Shown here in pieces: positions 1 to 12,900 of a DNA stretch of 64,000 nucleotides. The stretch is from Spirodela intermedia (Eukaryota; Streptophyta; Magnoliopsida; Alismatales; Araceae): contig LR746268.1 of assembly GCA_902729315.2 (NCBI GenBank), positions 5,873,501 through 5,937,500 on the forward strand, given 5' to 3'. The notes beneath the pieces are model-generated. The model did no database searches and was not told where the DNA came from. It worked only from the letters and a program-made list of their open reading frames with translations. Made by a program: the position numbers and the translations under genes. How positions within the stretch are numbered: position 1 is the first letter of the stretch; each line of letters begins with the position of its first letter.

Positions 1-3000
1 TTTTACCAATTGGAAACGATGTCGAATTTATACTTATGTAGGGATTGTTAAAAGTCTGCTGATATTTCAGATTTTAGATTATGATACAATGGATTGAAAG
101 TCGGAATGTTTGTATTGTAATCTGAATCAACAATGCGAAGAGTTCGAAGTGTGAGTTAATTCCATACCTTTTCCCTTCTCTTTGTTGGATTCAGATGACT
201 TTCCTTCCGCCTCTAACTGCATCTGCTATAGAAGCTAGCCTGGTTTGTTCAGTGTTGCCACATGTCCTCTGTGCACTTCTCGAGCATTAAGTCATATATT
301 TGTCTCTAGTGTGTATCATTTAATCACTATTCTTCATCCAAAAAGGATCTTCTCTTTGTCTCCGGTGATCTGGAGAAATTTATTTTCCCCTGTTATTTCT
401 ACTTCATTTCCGTCAGCCTCTTATACTCTCGGTTGAATGATCCTGACGATCCATCCTCTTTTGGTGTTAAAGGTTCCTAATCATCTCAACAGTAGTTGAG
501 AGCTAACGACCTCCAGGTTTCTAAGTTCTTTGGAGGTGAAGTTCTTGAGGTTCGAAGTCCAGGGACAAGAGAAAAAATTATACATGATTTATTTGAATGT
601 TTTTGGTTCCTATGTTGAATATGAGCATTTGAAAAAATGGTGAACGAAGGCTATCACTTGAAAGCCAGAAGAATGCTGAAGTACTATTGGTCTTGTTTGG
701 TTTGTGGGCTAGAATCCTATGATTACTGGGGCTGGATACGCCCGACTCGACAGTATTTGCCTCTGTTTTTCTGTGTGTGTGTGTGTGTGTGTCTGTGTGC
801 GTATGAGAGAGAGAGAGAGAGATTCTGCCACGTGGGTGGTCTGAGGTCAAGCAAGACAGAGTAGACGTTTGACCCGGTCTCTTTATCAAAGCCTGCACTT
901 GGCCAAGTGAAACCCCTATTTGATTCTTGTGCTTAATGTCTCTGTGCTTCATACTCTTATCTCCTTGTCATTTTTCTATATTTTCTTCATTTTTTCTGTA
1001 GTTTGTGTACCGTTTATGATTTATTTCCAAATTATTTGACGTGTTTGACGAAGGTTTTATATGGGCGAGATTTCTGGACCTTGGCCAATTTAGCATGGGA
1101 TTGAGTCTCAGATCCGAGCCCCGACTTTAGTATGCTAAACATGTGGTGACTTCTTATAAATTTTCCCAACTTTTCGTTACAGGTGGTAGCCGCTATGTGC
1201 TCCATTATACCGCTTCTTAGCAACGCAATCATGAAAGCTACGAAATCTGGCAAGTTATAATGATATCTACATTTCTCTTATATTGATCTTCTTTCAGTAG
1301 TACCCATGCCAAATGATGCTTGCAAGCACCCTCTACTGACAGAAAACCCATAGAATTAGAATCCTAATCAAGATTTGTTGGATAACTGCTTACCGCGGAA
1401 TCATAGAGATCCCAGTGGGATGTTAATGACTCAACCGAATAAGTTGACTCCTACAAAGGGTTTGAACCTCTCGGTTTTGTTTCAACAAGAAACTCATGGG
1501 ACTCGAAATCCTTTGAGAGACGTGAATGACTTGTATAAGTCAATGGAGTTTATTACTTGGAACAAGGGTTTTCGGCGACCAGGTGGGAGGCGCCCATTTG
1601 TGGATGAGCAGCAGCAAGGCTAGCCCTTACTCGACCCTATTCCGAATGATGAAAACACAGACGTCAGACCCTATTCCGAAATACGAGCAAAATATGAACA
1701 CCGAATGTGACTCTACTATATTCTCTGGTGACTAGTTTACTTTAGCCATTCTTTATGATTGTCCAGTGCTCTTCTCACAAATGCCTGTGCATGCATGTGC
1801 AAGACAGATTCGTTCAACTTGCTTGCGAACTCTGGGGTCGCTGCTGGACAAGTAGTATTTCACGTGAGTTGGTTTACATGCTTCTTCTACATACCCAAGG
1901 AGTCCGAAGTCTTTGCATAAAACTTGCTTTTGATCTATTTCATCTTCCCATAATCTTCTTTTTCGTTGAATCTGCAGACCCATCTTCACATCATCCCTCG
2001 CAACGAAAACGACTGCTTATGGAGATCAGAGGTAAGAAGGATCCAGCCAAGCATACCGGGCCCTTTTCTGGGTGGGTCGAGTCTAACGTCCAACCTCCAT
2101 TGGCAACTGCGCAGAGTTCTCAGAGGAAGCCCCTCAAGCAGACCCACGAAGCGGCCACTCTCGCGGACGAAATCCGGGAGCAGTTATCCTTTCCAGACAA
2201 GCGCCGCCCCGGCAGCAGCAGCTGCGGAAATCACGAAGAACCCAAGCTCAGTGGAGACGAATAGATCACGTCCTGCTTCACTTCTTTGTACCGAACCATA
2301 AAGAGTTCTATATACAGAGTTGGAGATTCCTCGATCCTGTGTCTGTAAAACTGGAGTCGGAAGTACAATCGATCTGTTTGCTGTTTTCCAAGGCCCTCAT
2401 ATCTCGAAAGTACCCTGCAGCCACCGCTGTCCACCTGTTCTGTCTACCAGCAGCCATCGCTCTACTCTTGCCCCGCGGCTTACGTGGCGCTCCCCTCTCG
2501 GCCTAGCTGGAAGAAACGCTCTAACACCTCACCAGTGGTAGTTTACTCCCCTCCCTGGCGAAACCCTTTGTTGCCAGAAACGTGGACGTAATGGGAGCGA
2601 AATGGTGGCGGTCTCTCCGTCTGCGTCTCCTCCGCTACTTTTGTCGATGGGGAAGTTCCTGCCAGGTTTATACTCCGTTGCTCTAGACCCGCTCCTCTGG
2701 TTGGTGAGGTCTGTTAGACACTTTGTCGCATCTCCGGTCACATGGCTCGGTCACACGAAAAGGCTAACTCGGTGAAAGCCTAGCGTTCGCCTCTGGCCAG
2801 TCAGCAGGCGCCGCTGAGGTCAGGAGCAACTGCAGCTGTGGGCTCTGGTAATTTGCCAGCCACAGTATGGATAAATCCATGGACGGAGAAATTTATTGCC
2901 TCTAACCTAATCCTTGTCCAGCCGTTATCGAATGTATGGACCGCTTGCAGATGAGTTTTCCCTCAGGATAGGTTAAAGCGTTTAAAATTTCAGCCAAGGG

Positions 3001-4206
3001 GAATGAAAGTATACCCCAACCAAAGCAAGGAAGCAGGAGGCCACCACCCAAGACCAGACATCTCGTGGAACAGCGGTCGCTGACCTTGAGATCTGCCATC
3101 AGCCTCCCTTGTTCATGCCGAGAAGATGCAATACGATAATAAGGAACCTACTCGTGGATGCTGTGTCGCGTAGCCAGAGGAGCCTTTAAATGCTAGTCAA
3201 CGTAACGCATGCACATAGGAAAGGCTCTGATTGGATCAAAACTGGAAAGACGAGGATTCCGCGGGCTTTTAATGGCTTTCGCGCCAAAGTGCAACTTGTT
3301 GCCACAAACCGGTTTGGAGAGAAGACCATTCAATTGCTAGGTGCGGAACTACCTCTATTAGGGTAAAGCTGATGGGAGCCACACCTGCTCAAGAATTTTC
3401 AGAGAATTGCCATGCGTTCTTACTATCTTGTTAGGGCAGACGCATTAAGAGGAGGGCAGATCATCATAGCACAGAGAGTGTATTGAAGATACTCGTCTGC
3501 TTGGACCCTACTATAGCCATCAACCTACGGCTTTGGAGCTAGCACACAACCGTGACGGTACGGATGATGGATTTCTTGATTCTAGGTCGTGGGATTAGAC
3601 GAAATTCATATATCGTCCAAAAGAGCTCGTACAGAAACATATCTCGCTTGGAAGGTCATGAATAGGGGTCCCTGAAAGGGGAAAATGGGCCAAGGGAAAG
3701 ACTCGAATTTGGCTTCACTGGAGAAGGTCGAGAGGATACTTTGTATTCTCTATCTTCAGGCGGGGAGCCGACCTCCACTTCTTTTTTTAAAATAAATTAT
3801 CGTCCAAAGTCTCGCGTTCATCCCTCAAAAGTTCTATCTTGCATTGGTTACTCATATTCTATCATATAAGTACTTCTAGAAAATAAAATTTACACCTCTT
3901 TATTATTCTTATAATTAAAATCTTGCTCTATTTGTAAACTTACACCTTGCAATATTGTTTTGAAACGTTGCATGGGCCCCATATCCCAGCCGCGGAGCTA
4001 TACGTTAAATGCGGGCCCACCTCTTTGTCTCCTGCCCCTCCCCCCGCTCCTACTCCCCCCTCTCACGCCGTACCTTTTTCCTCAGCCATTCCAACCTCAA
4101 CAGCCATAGCCACGCCTCAAAGCCCTACTCCATCGTTCTCCTCCTTCATCTTCGTCGACTGTCTCTCTCGCTCCCCACTCTGTACATTGATCGACATATT
4201 GTCCTT
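1..4206. other. Left-end region without a recognised gene
   Basis: I recognise no gene here. A GT/GA compound microsatellite lies at 771-822. The best coding candidate is a plus-strand stretch after a good acceptor (tgaatctgcag ending at 1977) to a stop at 2264, in which both the frame reading DPSSHHPSQRK and a second frame stay open for about 95 codons. Neither resembles a family I know. The final 250 bases before 4207 are pyrimidine-rich and carry GGGCCCAC-type motifs near 4012, as often seen upstream of broadly expressed plant genes, so this end probably holds the promoter and leader of the RRM gene. Confidence 0.5.
1978..2264 (+). CDS. Possible unidentified terminal exon
   Basis: An open stretch of about 95 codons follows a polypyrimidine tract and CAG acceptor and ends in the charged string PKLSGDE before a stop. 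It contains a plausible amphipathic segment (LADEIREQLSFP) and is richer in G and C than the DNA around it. I cannot identify the family, and I found no matching upstream exon with a compatible donor. It could be the last exon of a gene entering from the left, or simply a chance open frame. A second frame over the same bases is open almost as far, which lowers confidence. Confidence 0.2.
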
Positions 4207-7200
4207 ATGGAAGGATCCTCCTCATCGACAGGTTTCCCTCCTGACCTCTTCATCTCCTTCCATACTCAGGAGCGTAACCTCTTCAAGCGCCTGGTCCTTG
4301 AGCTGAAGATGCACCACATTATGGCTATGGGAGTCATTTCCTTCTGGATGTGGCTCGAGAGCGTCGGCCATCCTACTTTCATCCAGCGAATGGCATCCAT
4401 ATCTATTGAAACCATCCTTGGCCTGGTAGTCGAAGCTGAGACCTGCCTCGCGGCGATCCTCATCGATGCATCTGATCCTCTCTCCGTAGCAGCAAGGAGA
4501 GACGCACTCGCACTAGCCTCAGAAGGGTCTCGATCAACCGTTGATCTTCGGTATCTCAACTTTTTCTGGGAAGTGGCGTCTACGGGAGTCACATCCATCT
4601 TAAACAGTGTTTGTCCTCGGATCTTCGGGGACCTTTTTCCTATCACATCCTCCAACAGTATCTCTCATGGCCCTCGAGGCGTGAACGATGGGCTGATCGA
4701 TAATGCCGTTGGGGAAGGTAATACCACGGAGAGGGGTATCAGTGGCATTGGGATGGTGGCTAGGGGTGGTATTCTTGGGCCTTATGATGGGGAATCCAGC
4801 AGGAGTCCAGAGAACCGGCCGAGATCATGTAGCACTGGGGTTCTGATAAAGTCAATGAGGGGAGGTGGACTCTTGGACCAATCTTCACATCTTGAAATTC
4901 AACATCACAGGGACGGTAATGGTTCGGTTTGGGGACATCGAGGGATGTTTAACCTTGAAGGTAGGCGTCCTCCCAACATGCAAGATTCAGAACAACAGAA
5001 CTACCTGCAGATGTTGCTCGACGAAGGCATTGGAATGGTATTTCAGCAAAATGAGAGGGATATAGGAGTCGGAGGAGCCCATGCGCCTCCAAGAAATGTA
5101 ACCATCGTCGGTTGTGGGAGAAACCGAGCTTCAGTTTCAGCCAATAATTCGAGAAATGCGGCATCACCGTTACCTCCTCGTTCCATGATGCATCAGGGAT
5201 CCAACTTAAGCCAAAATGCGCGAGCATGGATTCCACCAGAGCGATATGTTCCAAGGGACGAACGGACGTTATTCATCACTTTCTCCAACGGGTACCCCTT
5301 GGGCGAGAGAGACCTGTTCCATTTTTTTAATGGGTAATCACCATCTCTCCTCTCGTATTATATATAAGATATGATCCGTCTTCCTCATTATGAAGAATAC
5401 AATGAATAATATAACTCTTCTTTTCATCTTAGTGAGCTATATGTTGAATATTCCAGGTCCTCTCCTATTAAAAAGATACTACAGACATTCTACAAAATTA
5501 TAACCCTCACCTTCATCACAATATTTTACAACTTCCGGAATAAGCTATTTCATATCATTACATCACTGATCACAGCTTGATTCCTCATGACTATACATGA
5601 TGCACTTCACCATCGTCTATTTGAAAGAAAAGAGATATTCAAGATTCCATCATTTAAGAGGCCAAAAATGTCTTTGGTATATAATATTGTGGTAGATTTT
5701 ATATGGTTGCCACATATTAACATTTAAGTCAGACCCAAAGCTGGTGACTTGGTTTACAACTTATGAGAAAGAGAAGATTTTGTCATCTCTGAAAAAATTA
5801 AAATGTGTTCAATAGATACTGACTTGGTTGTTAAGATATTTGATATTCACTTCTAAGAGGATCACATATAGCTACCTACTTGTAATCAACAGGTGTTAGC
5901 ATCCTTTCTCTACTTTAAAAATGTGTACAACAATTGTAAACTATTTTATACTCGGTTTGTGCTTAATGAGAAAGGTCATGCTCTGTTGTCTGCAAAAAAA
6001 TATATCATTTTTAATGAACAATTAATTTTTAGTCAACGTATTTGATATTCCTTTCTAAGGGATCATTCTCAATCAATATGTTAACATTGTTTTATTTTTC
6101 TTGTAAATGTATACAATCATCATAAGTTATTTTATGTGGTTTTTGGTTCATGAGAAAGTTGAGTGTAAGCTATGTAAAAACTTTTGAAATTTTCTAATGC
6201 ATTAGATAGAAGTGACTTGGTAGTCAAAACTTTTGATTTGTCCTTCTTGGGATCATTTTTCATTATCCTATTCATAGTCCGTGCATTAGGATTCCTTTTC
6301 TATCTTCGAATTTTATAGAAACATCATTAATCATTTTACATTTGGTTTATGGTTAATGAGAAAGGTAAGCTTTTTTTAGCTTTATATTTTTTTAATATGT
6401 TAAAAAAATAGTGACTTCATTGTTGACATATTTTATTTGTATTTTTAAGGGGATCATGTGTCATTATCGAAGTCTTAATAAATAATGTAAGCTTTAGTTT
6501 TTAGTTTTATATCTTGTGCATTTGTTGTGGATTATATACTATTTCATTTATGACTAATGAAAAGTGAGGTTCTGCCATATTTGAAGATTACCTAATAGGT
6601 TTGATATATAATATCCTTTTTTGAAATCCTTGATTTATCTTTTGAAGGGGATATCTTGTTGTTGGGATGCTCTTCATAAGCCTTATTATCGTTACTACTA
6701 GTTTGTCTATTTTCAGATCTTATAACCATCATACATTATATCACAATCTTTCAATTGTGTATAATATTTTAAATAAGGAGTCAAACAAGATGAAAAGAAA
6801 ATCTGTTTTGTCTTGATCAACAAGTGTGGTATGATATGACACAGAAAAAATGTGACAATTTTACTATGCAGATGGTTATTAAGTTTCATGTCACTTTGGT
6901 TCAATCTAAAAGGGGTAATTTGCATTATTATCTCACAAATGCAATAGTTACAATGAAAATATAAATTAATGGAGTAAACATATACATTACATGTTTTTCA
7001 TTAAATTATGACGTCTACTTCATCTTTCTTCTGAAACATTTTTAATGATACTATAGTGATTGTCATTGCGTTTTGAGTACCTGTTGGATTAATTAATATT
7101 TATGATATTGCAATATCTGTTAGCCCATTCTCCTAAGTCACTGGATTTGCTGTTATGATATGCTCTATTAAATAAGTTAAAGATCTTTGAGATAATAGGG

Positions 7201-8992
7201 AAGCTAGGAAGTGGAATTGAAATGTTTACATTTTTTAGAACACATGTGGAATTGTTTAAGAATGGTGTTCATCATGATGAAGGTGACAAAAGAATATTGG
7301 CATGATTAAACTGCAACGAAACTATTAAATATGGAATACAAGTCTAGTCCTCTACTTAGTTGTTATATAATTATCGTGGGTCATTGTGTTAACCATTGTT
7401 AGTGTAAAAGTGGGATAAGTTAAAACATATTACTTCAAGATGTATGCCATGTACTATGTAAAAGTATTATTAAGCAATAACCATAGCCTGGTATAAAACT
7501 CTCAAACAAGAAAAAAATATCCATATGCTAAATGGTGTATTATTTAGTATTTTTTGAAGAAATCATCATTAAACATAATAGGAATATACATATGCATGAA
7601 ATCAATCATTAATCGTGCATAAGATTTTAAAGGTTTTATTTTTTCTCTCTCTTTTGATACCTCTATTTCTTATGGTCACATTTGTACTGAAAATTTTCTT
7701 AATTAAATGTGCAAACTTAATATCTGTGGATGAACTATGTGTTGGGCCTTTTACCATTTTACTCCTAACTCGTGACCAAAATGGAGAAAAGAATTTTATG
7801 TTTGCTCATGTCTTGCATCGAATCTCTAAATAGTGAAATTCGGTTTTGTTGGAGCACATAATAAAAATACTTTTTTTGACAATAAATTGCATGAATGCTT
7901 CATGATATATACGTAATTGAAATTTAACCCTCACTTGGTTCCTTTTGAGGATGATAAAAAATGAAGGATAAGAGCTTTCATCTTTAAATAAACTAGAAAT
8001 TATGTACTAGGGCAAATTATTTAAACAGATTATTTTAAGCGAGTGTTCTTTCTATCATCAAGATATTTGTCAAGTAAACTTGCTTTGAAGTTATAAGTGG
8101 ACCACCAAAAGTGATTTAATCGTAATATTACTTTATTAATGCCTTCGTTTACCATAAACCATTTCACTGCAGCTCCTTGACAACTATATTGAACTACCTC
8201 ACATTCTGTATTTTTCCAATCATCAAAAGATGTATCTTATTTAAAATGTGTTTCTAACTTCGCTCTTAGTATGCTTATTTGAATATAGATTGTGCTATAT
8301 TTCTTCTATTACGTACATGGAAGCCAAATTTTATCACTTTGGGTATGCATAATAGTTTTGGTGGATATGTGATATTAGATCCTTTGATAATTAAGATCTT
8401 TTATGTCAAAAAAGGAATATACCTGCCTAGGCCTTATCAATCGAAAACTGTATATATTTATTTCCTCTATTTGGTAGTTTTTAGGGAACTTATTGTTTAA
8501 GATGAGATCGTTCGAAATTATTTTTAAAATTATATTTATTTACATTGTATTCATGTGATCAGGAAACTAGGGCCTTTGGAACAAACAATAAGATTTATGA
8601 GCGCTAAAGTGGACGATACATTACATGACTTGTTTCCGTTTTTTCTGATGTCAGTATTGGAGGCTGAAATTCTTGGCATGACATTCCAAGATATGATTTT
8701 ACCTTGAAGAATGAAGACAATTGTTCGTCGAGATTCTTAGAATGAAAAGTTTTCTTTCGAACGCAGGACCTACGGTGGGGTAGAACTGATATACATTCAA
8801 CAAGTGGAAGGCGAGGAGTATCCCTTGTTTGCTCGGGTGGTCTTCGTCGCACAGGCGCTTTGCTTCATAGTCATGAATGGGAAGGAAAAGATGAAATTCA
8901 TGATACGGGGGAGACACGTCTGGGTGAGGCGTTATGTTCCCAAGAGAAAGCGCAAAGGCCAAGGACGCAAGCGGTTCATCGAGATAAAATGA
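4207..8992 (+). CDS. Uncharacterised plant RRM-domain protein (two exons)
   Basis: Exon 1 is 4207-5333 and exon 2 is 8767-8992. The donor is AATGG/gtaatc and the acceptor aacgcag/GACC. They join in frame to give about 450 residues, without which exon 1 would stop one codon after the splice. The N-terminal 150 residues are helical and hydrophobic (LFISFHTQERNLFKRL, FWMWLESVG). The middle is low-complexity and Gly/Asn/Ser-rich. The C-terminal 90 residues are an RRM-like fold: TLFITFSNGYPLGERDLFHFF supplies the first strand and helix, and exon 2 supplies VELIYIQQVEG, the FARVVFVAQA strand and a basic tail (KRKRKGQGRKR). This resembles a plant-specific family with an N-terminal helical domain plus C-terminal RRM, whose function I do not know; RNA binding is inference. 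The start at 4207 was chosen for context (ttATGG) and because upstream in-frame sequence looks like leader. An in-frame ATG at 4009 is the alternative. Confidence 0.8.
5334..8766 (+). other. 3.4-kb AT-rich intron of the RRM gene
   Basis: This interval separates the two RRM-gene exons and has no long open frame, only short chance ones. It is strongly AT-rich, in contrast to both exons. Its first third carries the degenerate repeat described separately (5740-6700). I see no recognisable transposon termini or RNA gene in the remainder. Confidence 0.7.
5740..6700 (+). repeat. Degenerate tandem repeat, period about 200 bp
   Basis: Two marker phrases recur at about 200-bp spacing. The first is an 'aatgagaaag'-like string near 5762, 5965, 6150, 6354 and 6550. 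The second is a 'gacttgg(t)...ttgat..ttct.a.gggatca' string near 5819, 6020, 6211, 6412 and 6610. At least five diverged copies lie head to tail inside the intron. Copies have drifted by substitution and small indels. The origin is unknown; an old tandem duplication or an array inside a decayed transposon are both possible. Confidence 0.6.
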
Positions 8993-9936
8993 TCTGGTAC
9001 AATCTTCTTAAACGAGTTTCACCACGGTGAGGTGCCCTCTCTACTACGACCGAGTCTCTAGGAAAAGATCGTTTGTCCATATAACCATGGGTAAGGGTTG
9101 CTCCAGAACTAGGTTTCCCTCGGGTTTACTGACATAATTGTGTGTTGTTTGAGGAGTTTCTCTTTATACTCTAATAACTTGCTTGTATGCATTGAGACAT
9201 CCCTTTCCTTCTATTCTGCGTCTTTCGGCTCCTATGACCCAGGTACAGGTATGTACCCAACCTTATGTGTCATGAGATGATTATTTAGCGTATACAACAA
9301 CCTCGATGTGTGGCCAGATATGCATATGATTGATTATTGCAAGCCGAATAGTATGCATTACGCCATGGTTTTATTTAGCTCATCTCGATAAGTTTCGTGC
9401 TTTTATTTCTGTAGATGATAAATACTACATGTGCTCTGCTGGAAGAACTGATAGTTTATGTTACCATAAAAAACACGGGCTCATCAGGAATGAGAAATGC
9501 GTCTGTATAAATGACCATTGATCTCCCTCTTTCCGAAGCATCGGAAATCGAGCGCAGAAAGAACGCGGACAAAAGCATTTAATAGTTTACAGAAGCATTC
9601 ATATCGTTATTGGAATTTACAAAAGCCTTATAAAGGATTCTTCAATAAATCTGAAGTTTCACAAAACTCAGCCGGTGAAGTGTTGACAAAAACCTGTCAA
9701 CCCTCACATGCTGTCAACAAACTTCAGAAGAATCCTCAAGTCGTGGAGGAAGAAGAGGGTGTCTTCTTTATTCTCTCACGAGAATAAAGAAGCCAAAAAG
9801 AAGAAAGCAGAACTCCAAAGTTAGTGTCTGAGATGTATACACCAGTACCTCAACTCCTATGAATTATCCATTCCTCCATCCTTTCCCTAAGTTCCCACAA
9901 ACTTCAATCTCCGCTTTGGGGTTTGTAAACATAGAT
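8993..9936. other. Convergent intergenic region between the RRM and BBM genes
   Basis: Both flanking genes end here, so this should hold both 3' untranslated regions and polyadenylation signals. The longest open frame (9518-9787, plus, 89 codons) has no features I recognise and lies next to tracts similar to one another (gaagcattcatatcgttattgg), so I treat it as non-coding. No repeat or RNA gene is evident. Confidence 0.6.
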
Positions 9937-12900
9937 CTAAGCGTCATTCCAAACCGAAAATATCGGCGCTCCAAGGCAGACTGCCGCCATGTTACTACTC
10001 GGCCTCTGAGGAACGGCTTGCCCGGAGTTGGGAATCCAGTTGTTGCAGGGAACGCTAGCCGAGGACTGCTGGGAGAGGTAGTAGATATTCCGACTCGAGT
10101 ACGGATCGGTGGATGCCAACAGGTTCTCATAACCTAGCTGCTTCACCTCACTCTCGCCCAGCCCGCCAAGCCCTTGACTGGGATGGCTGTGGTCGGCCGG
10201 TACCGTACCGAGGGGAACAGAATAGCCGTTTCCCCCGCCGACGACAGCGTGGTGGGTCCCGCCACCTCCGCCGCCTGCGCCGCTATAGATGAACGAGTTC
10301 GAAGAGCCCGAGCTATGCTCCATCGAAGACGAGTCCAAGCCCACCAGGTTGTGGAAAACCGATGGCTGGAAGAGGCTCTGGGTGGCGCTGCCCAGCTGGA
10401 GATGGTGGAGGTCCTGCAATGCCGTGATTGTATCCTGCTCCTGCTTGCACCAGACACGTTGCTGTCCGTACGGGTAGGGTATGGCCAAAGGCGGTGGCGC
10501 CGCCTGCGGAAATGCGATCGTTGACCATCCATGATGGTGTGATCCGTAGTTACTAATTCCCTCTGTGAGTTGGGATGTAACGCGGTCGTCGTTCCTCCTT
10601 CCGTCGATGCTGGCTTCGTTGTGATCGGAGGCTTCCTTGAGCCGCTTTGCCGCGCCTCCAATTGGCAAGGCGCTGCTCTCAATGATGCTCTTGACGTCGT
10701 ATCGGCTCATGTCGAAGTTTGTGACGGCGTTGAGACCTCGGAATTTAATGGCGGCGATGTCGTAAGCCTCCGCTGCTTCTTCTTGGGTGCCTGCGTACGG
10801 AGAAGATGTAGTTCTACAGTTTAGAAACCATGTTTTTTTCATCATCCCCTATTCTTTTGTCATTTGATGAAATTTTTTCAGTATATAATAAGTAAATCAA
10901 GAGGTATGTTTCATATTTTCAGCTAACAATGAGCAGATTATAAATAATTTATATTTCTAATAACAGTATTTGGGATTAAAGTTTAGAATGTATTCGTGAA
11001 CAAAAGAAGAATGCCTTTTGAAACATAATTTTTTTTATATAAAAATTATCTTTGAATCTTACTGAAGGTTCCCAAGTAGAGATCTTTGTTCCCTGCTACC
11101 CTTCCAATTCTTGCTTGCCACCTCCCATGCTGGTGATGCCTGTGACACAAGTCGCTCTGATGAGGGGCAAATACTAGCGGCAATTTCTTAGAAATTTAAC
11201 ATACCAGATCTTTATTATTATCATCTTAAACCAACAGTAAGATACTCATAACAGTAAAAAGCTGATATCCTGATGATACCTATGCATGTATTCAAGAGCT
11301 AAGGCCGCAAGAACATACCTTGTGACACCTCGATAGATAGATGCTCCTCGAGAAAACCCACTGCTTTTCCTGCATCAAAGATAAGGGAGCAAGCTATCAA
11401 CAGCATGGCTCTGCTTTCCTTCCTAGGAAGTTGACCGATGGGGTAAAAGGCATTACCTTCTCAGAGATGCAACATATTCCTGCCTGGTCATATGCTTCAT
11501 CTCCTCAAGCTCTTTTTCATAATTACTTATCTAAAGCAACATTGCCAACACATTCAATTAAACACATGCTATATCTTGACGATATGTATGGAAAAATTTG
11601 TTTAATAGACCCATCCCAAAGACGAGGGGATCAGAACTGTACAGGGAAGTTTGTTGTTGTGGTGGTTCCCCAGTACTTCAGAGCAGCCAAATCATAAGCC
11701 CTGGCCGCTTTTTCTTCCTTGTCGTAGCCACCTGTAGCAACACATAATGATCTTAGAAAATATGGCACCCCGGAGTTCGTCTTTTTTCCTTGATATTTCA
11801 CTAAGGAAACTAGATCCGGACAAAACAGATACTGTTTGACGCTCACCCAAGTACACTGCATTGGAAGGAAGAGTTCCAACCCCGCACCGGACGACGACAT
11901 ATGATAAAAATAACAAGGAAAAAGAAGTAAATTAGCAGAGGGTTTGGTTATTTTAGATTTAAACGCTGGTAAACTACTTGGCATACACACCTTGTCTGCC
12001 CTTACGTGTCTGCCCTTCCCTTCTACAACTGTTGTCCCACAGATGAGCTTCATATCGACCCGTCCATCTATGCCTGCAGAGGGAACTTTCAGGAAGCTGT
12101 TTTCTCGGGGGGTTTCATCGAATATCAAAAGGGGAAGTCTAAGGCAGCCAGCATTGGTAAAATATTGTCTGCTCTCACAAAAATAGTTTGAATCTATGGT
12201 GTGAGTACTATCCTGTGTACGTCTTGGCGATTGCAAGGGGAAAAGAAATGCAAGATTACAAAAGCAGACTCTAGAAATATATTAAAGGGCAGTTCATAAG
12301 AGCCCAGGAGTAGCGCATCCAGTGTACGTTTTAAAAAAGGGAAAATATGGAACTTTCATGTTCTCAGCCGTAAAAAAAAAGGAACTGTCATGCGTAGCCT
12401 CGGCAAAAATGGAAGGGGAAGAAGGGAGAACCGGCGGGGTTCTCGGATAAACCACTTTCCGAAGGCATACAACATCCGAAAAGAGAACAGATGTCGAAAA
12501 TGTCGTAAGAAATCCGAGGCTGATCTCCCCTGCGCGATATCGACGAGAATGGCGTATTAGATCCTTGGATCACGATTTTTACTTGAGAAGAAACCAATAC
12601 AAGAGATGATGACATGGGTCACGGATCCTCTCTCATAGATGAGGAGAATGATCTCTAAAATGAACGTGTAACAATGGAAAATAATGTAAACATAAAGATA
12701 AGAAAGACATTAATGATTCCATATGAGACTTTAGTGGATGACGAAACCTTGTTACACCGCGATATATCGAAGTCCGTTGCCCGAAGGTGTCAATGGATTT
12801 CCTTGTTGCTGCTTCCATGGAACCACTCTGTACATCGAGGGCGGTTCCGCTACTATTAGTCTTTTGCTTATTGTCCGCCGAGGACGAGCTCTCCGCGCCA

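Noticed and set aside
4266-5254. Minus-strand frames opposite the RRM-gene exon
   Set aside because: They have no recognisable content, whereas the plus-strand frame is longer and joins correctly to the RRM second exon.
10143-10682. 179-codon minus-strand frame inside the BBM-type last exon
   Set aside because: It is an alternate-frame shadow of the BBM C-terminal exon.
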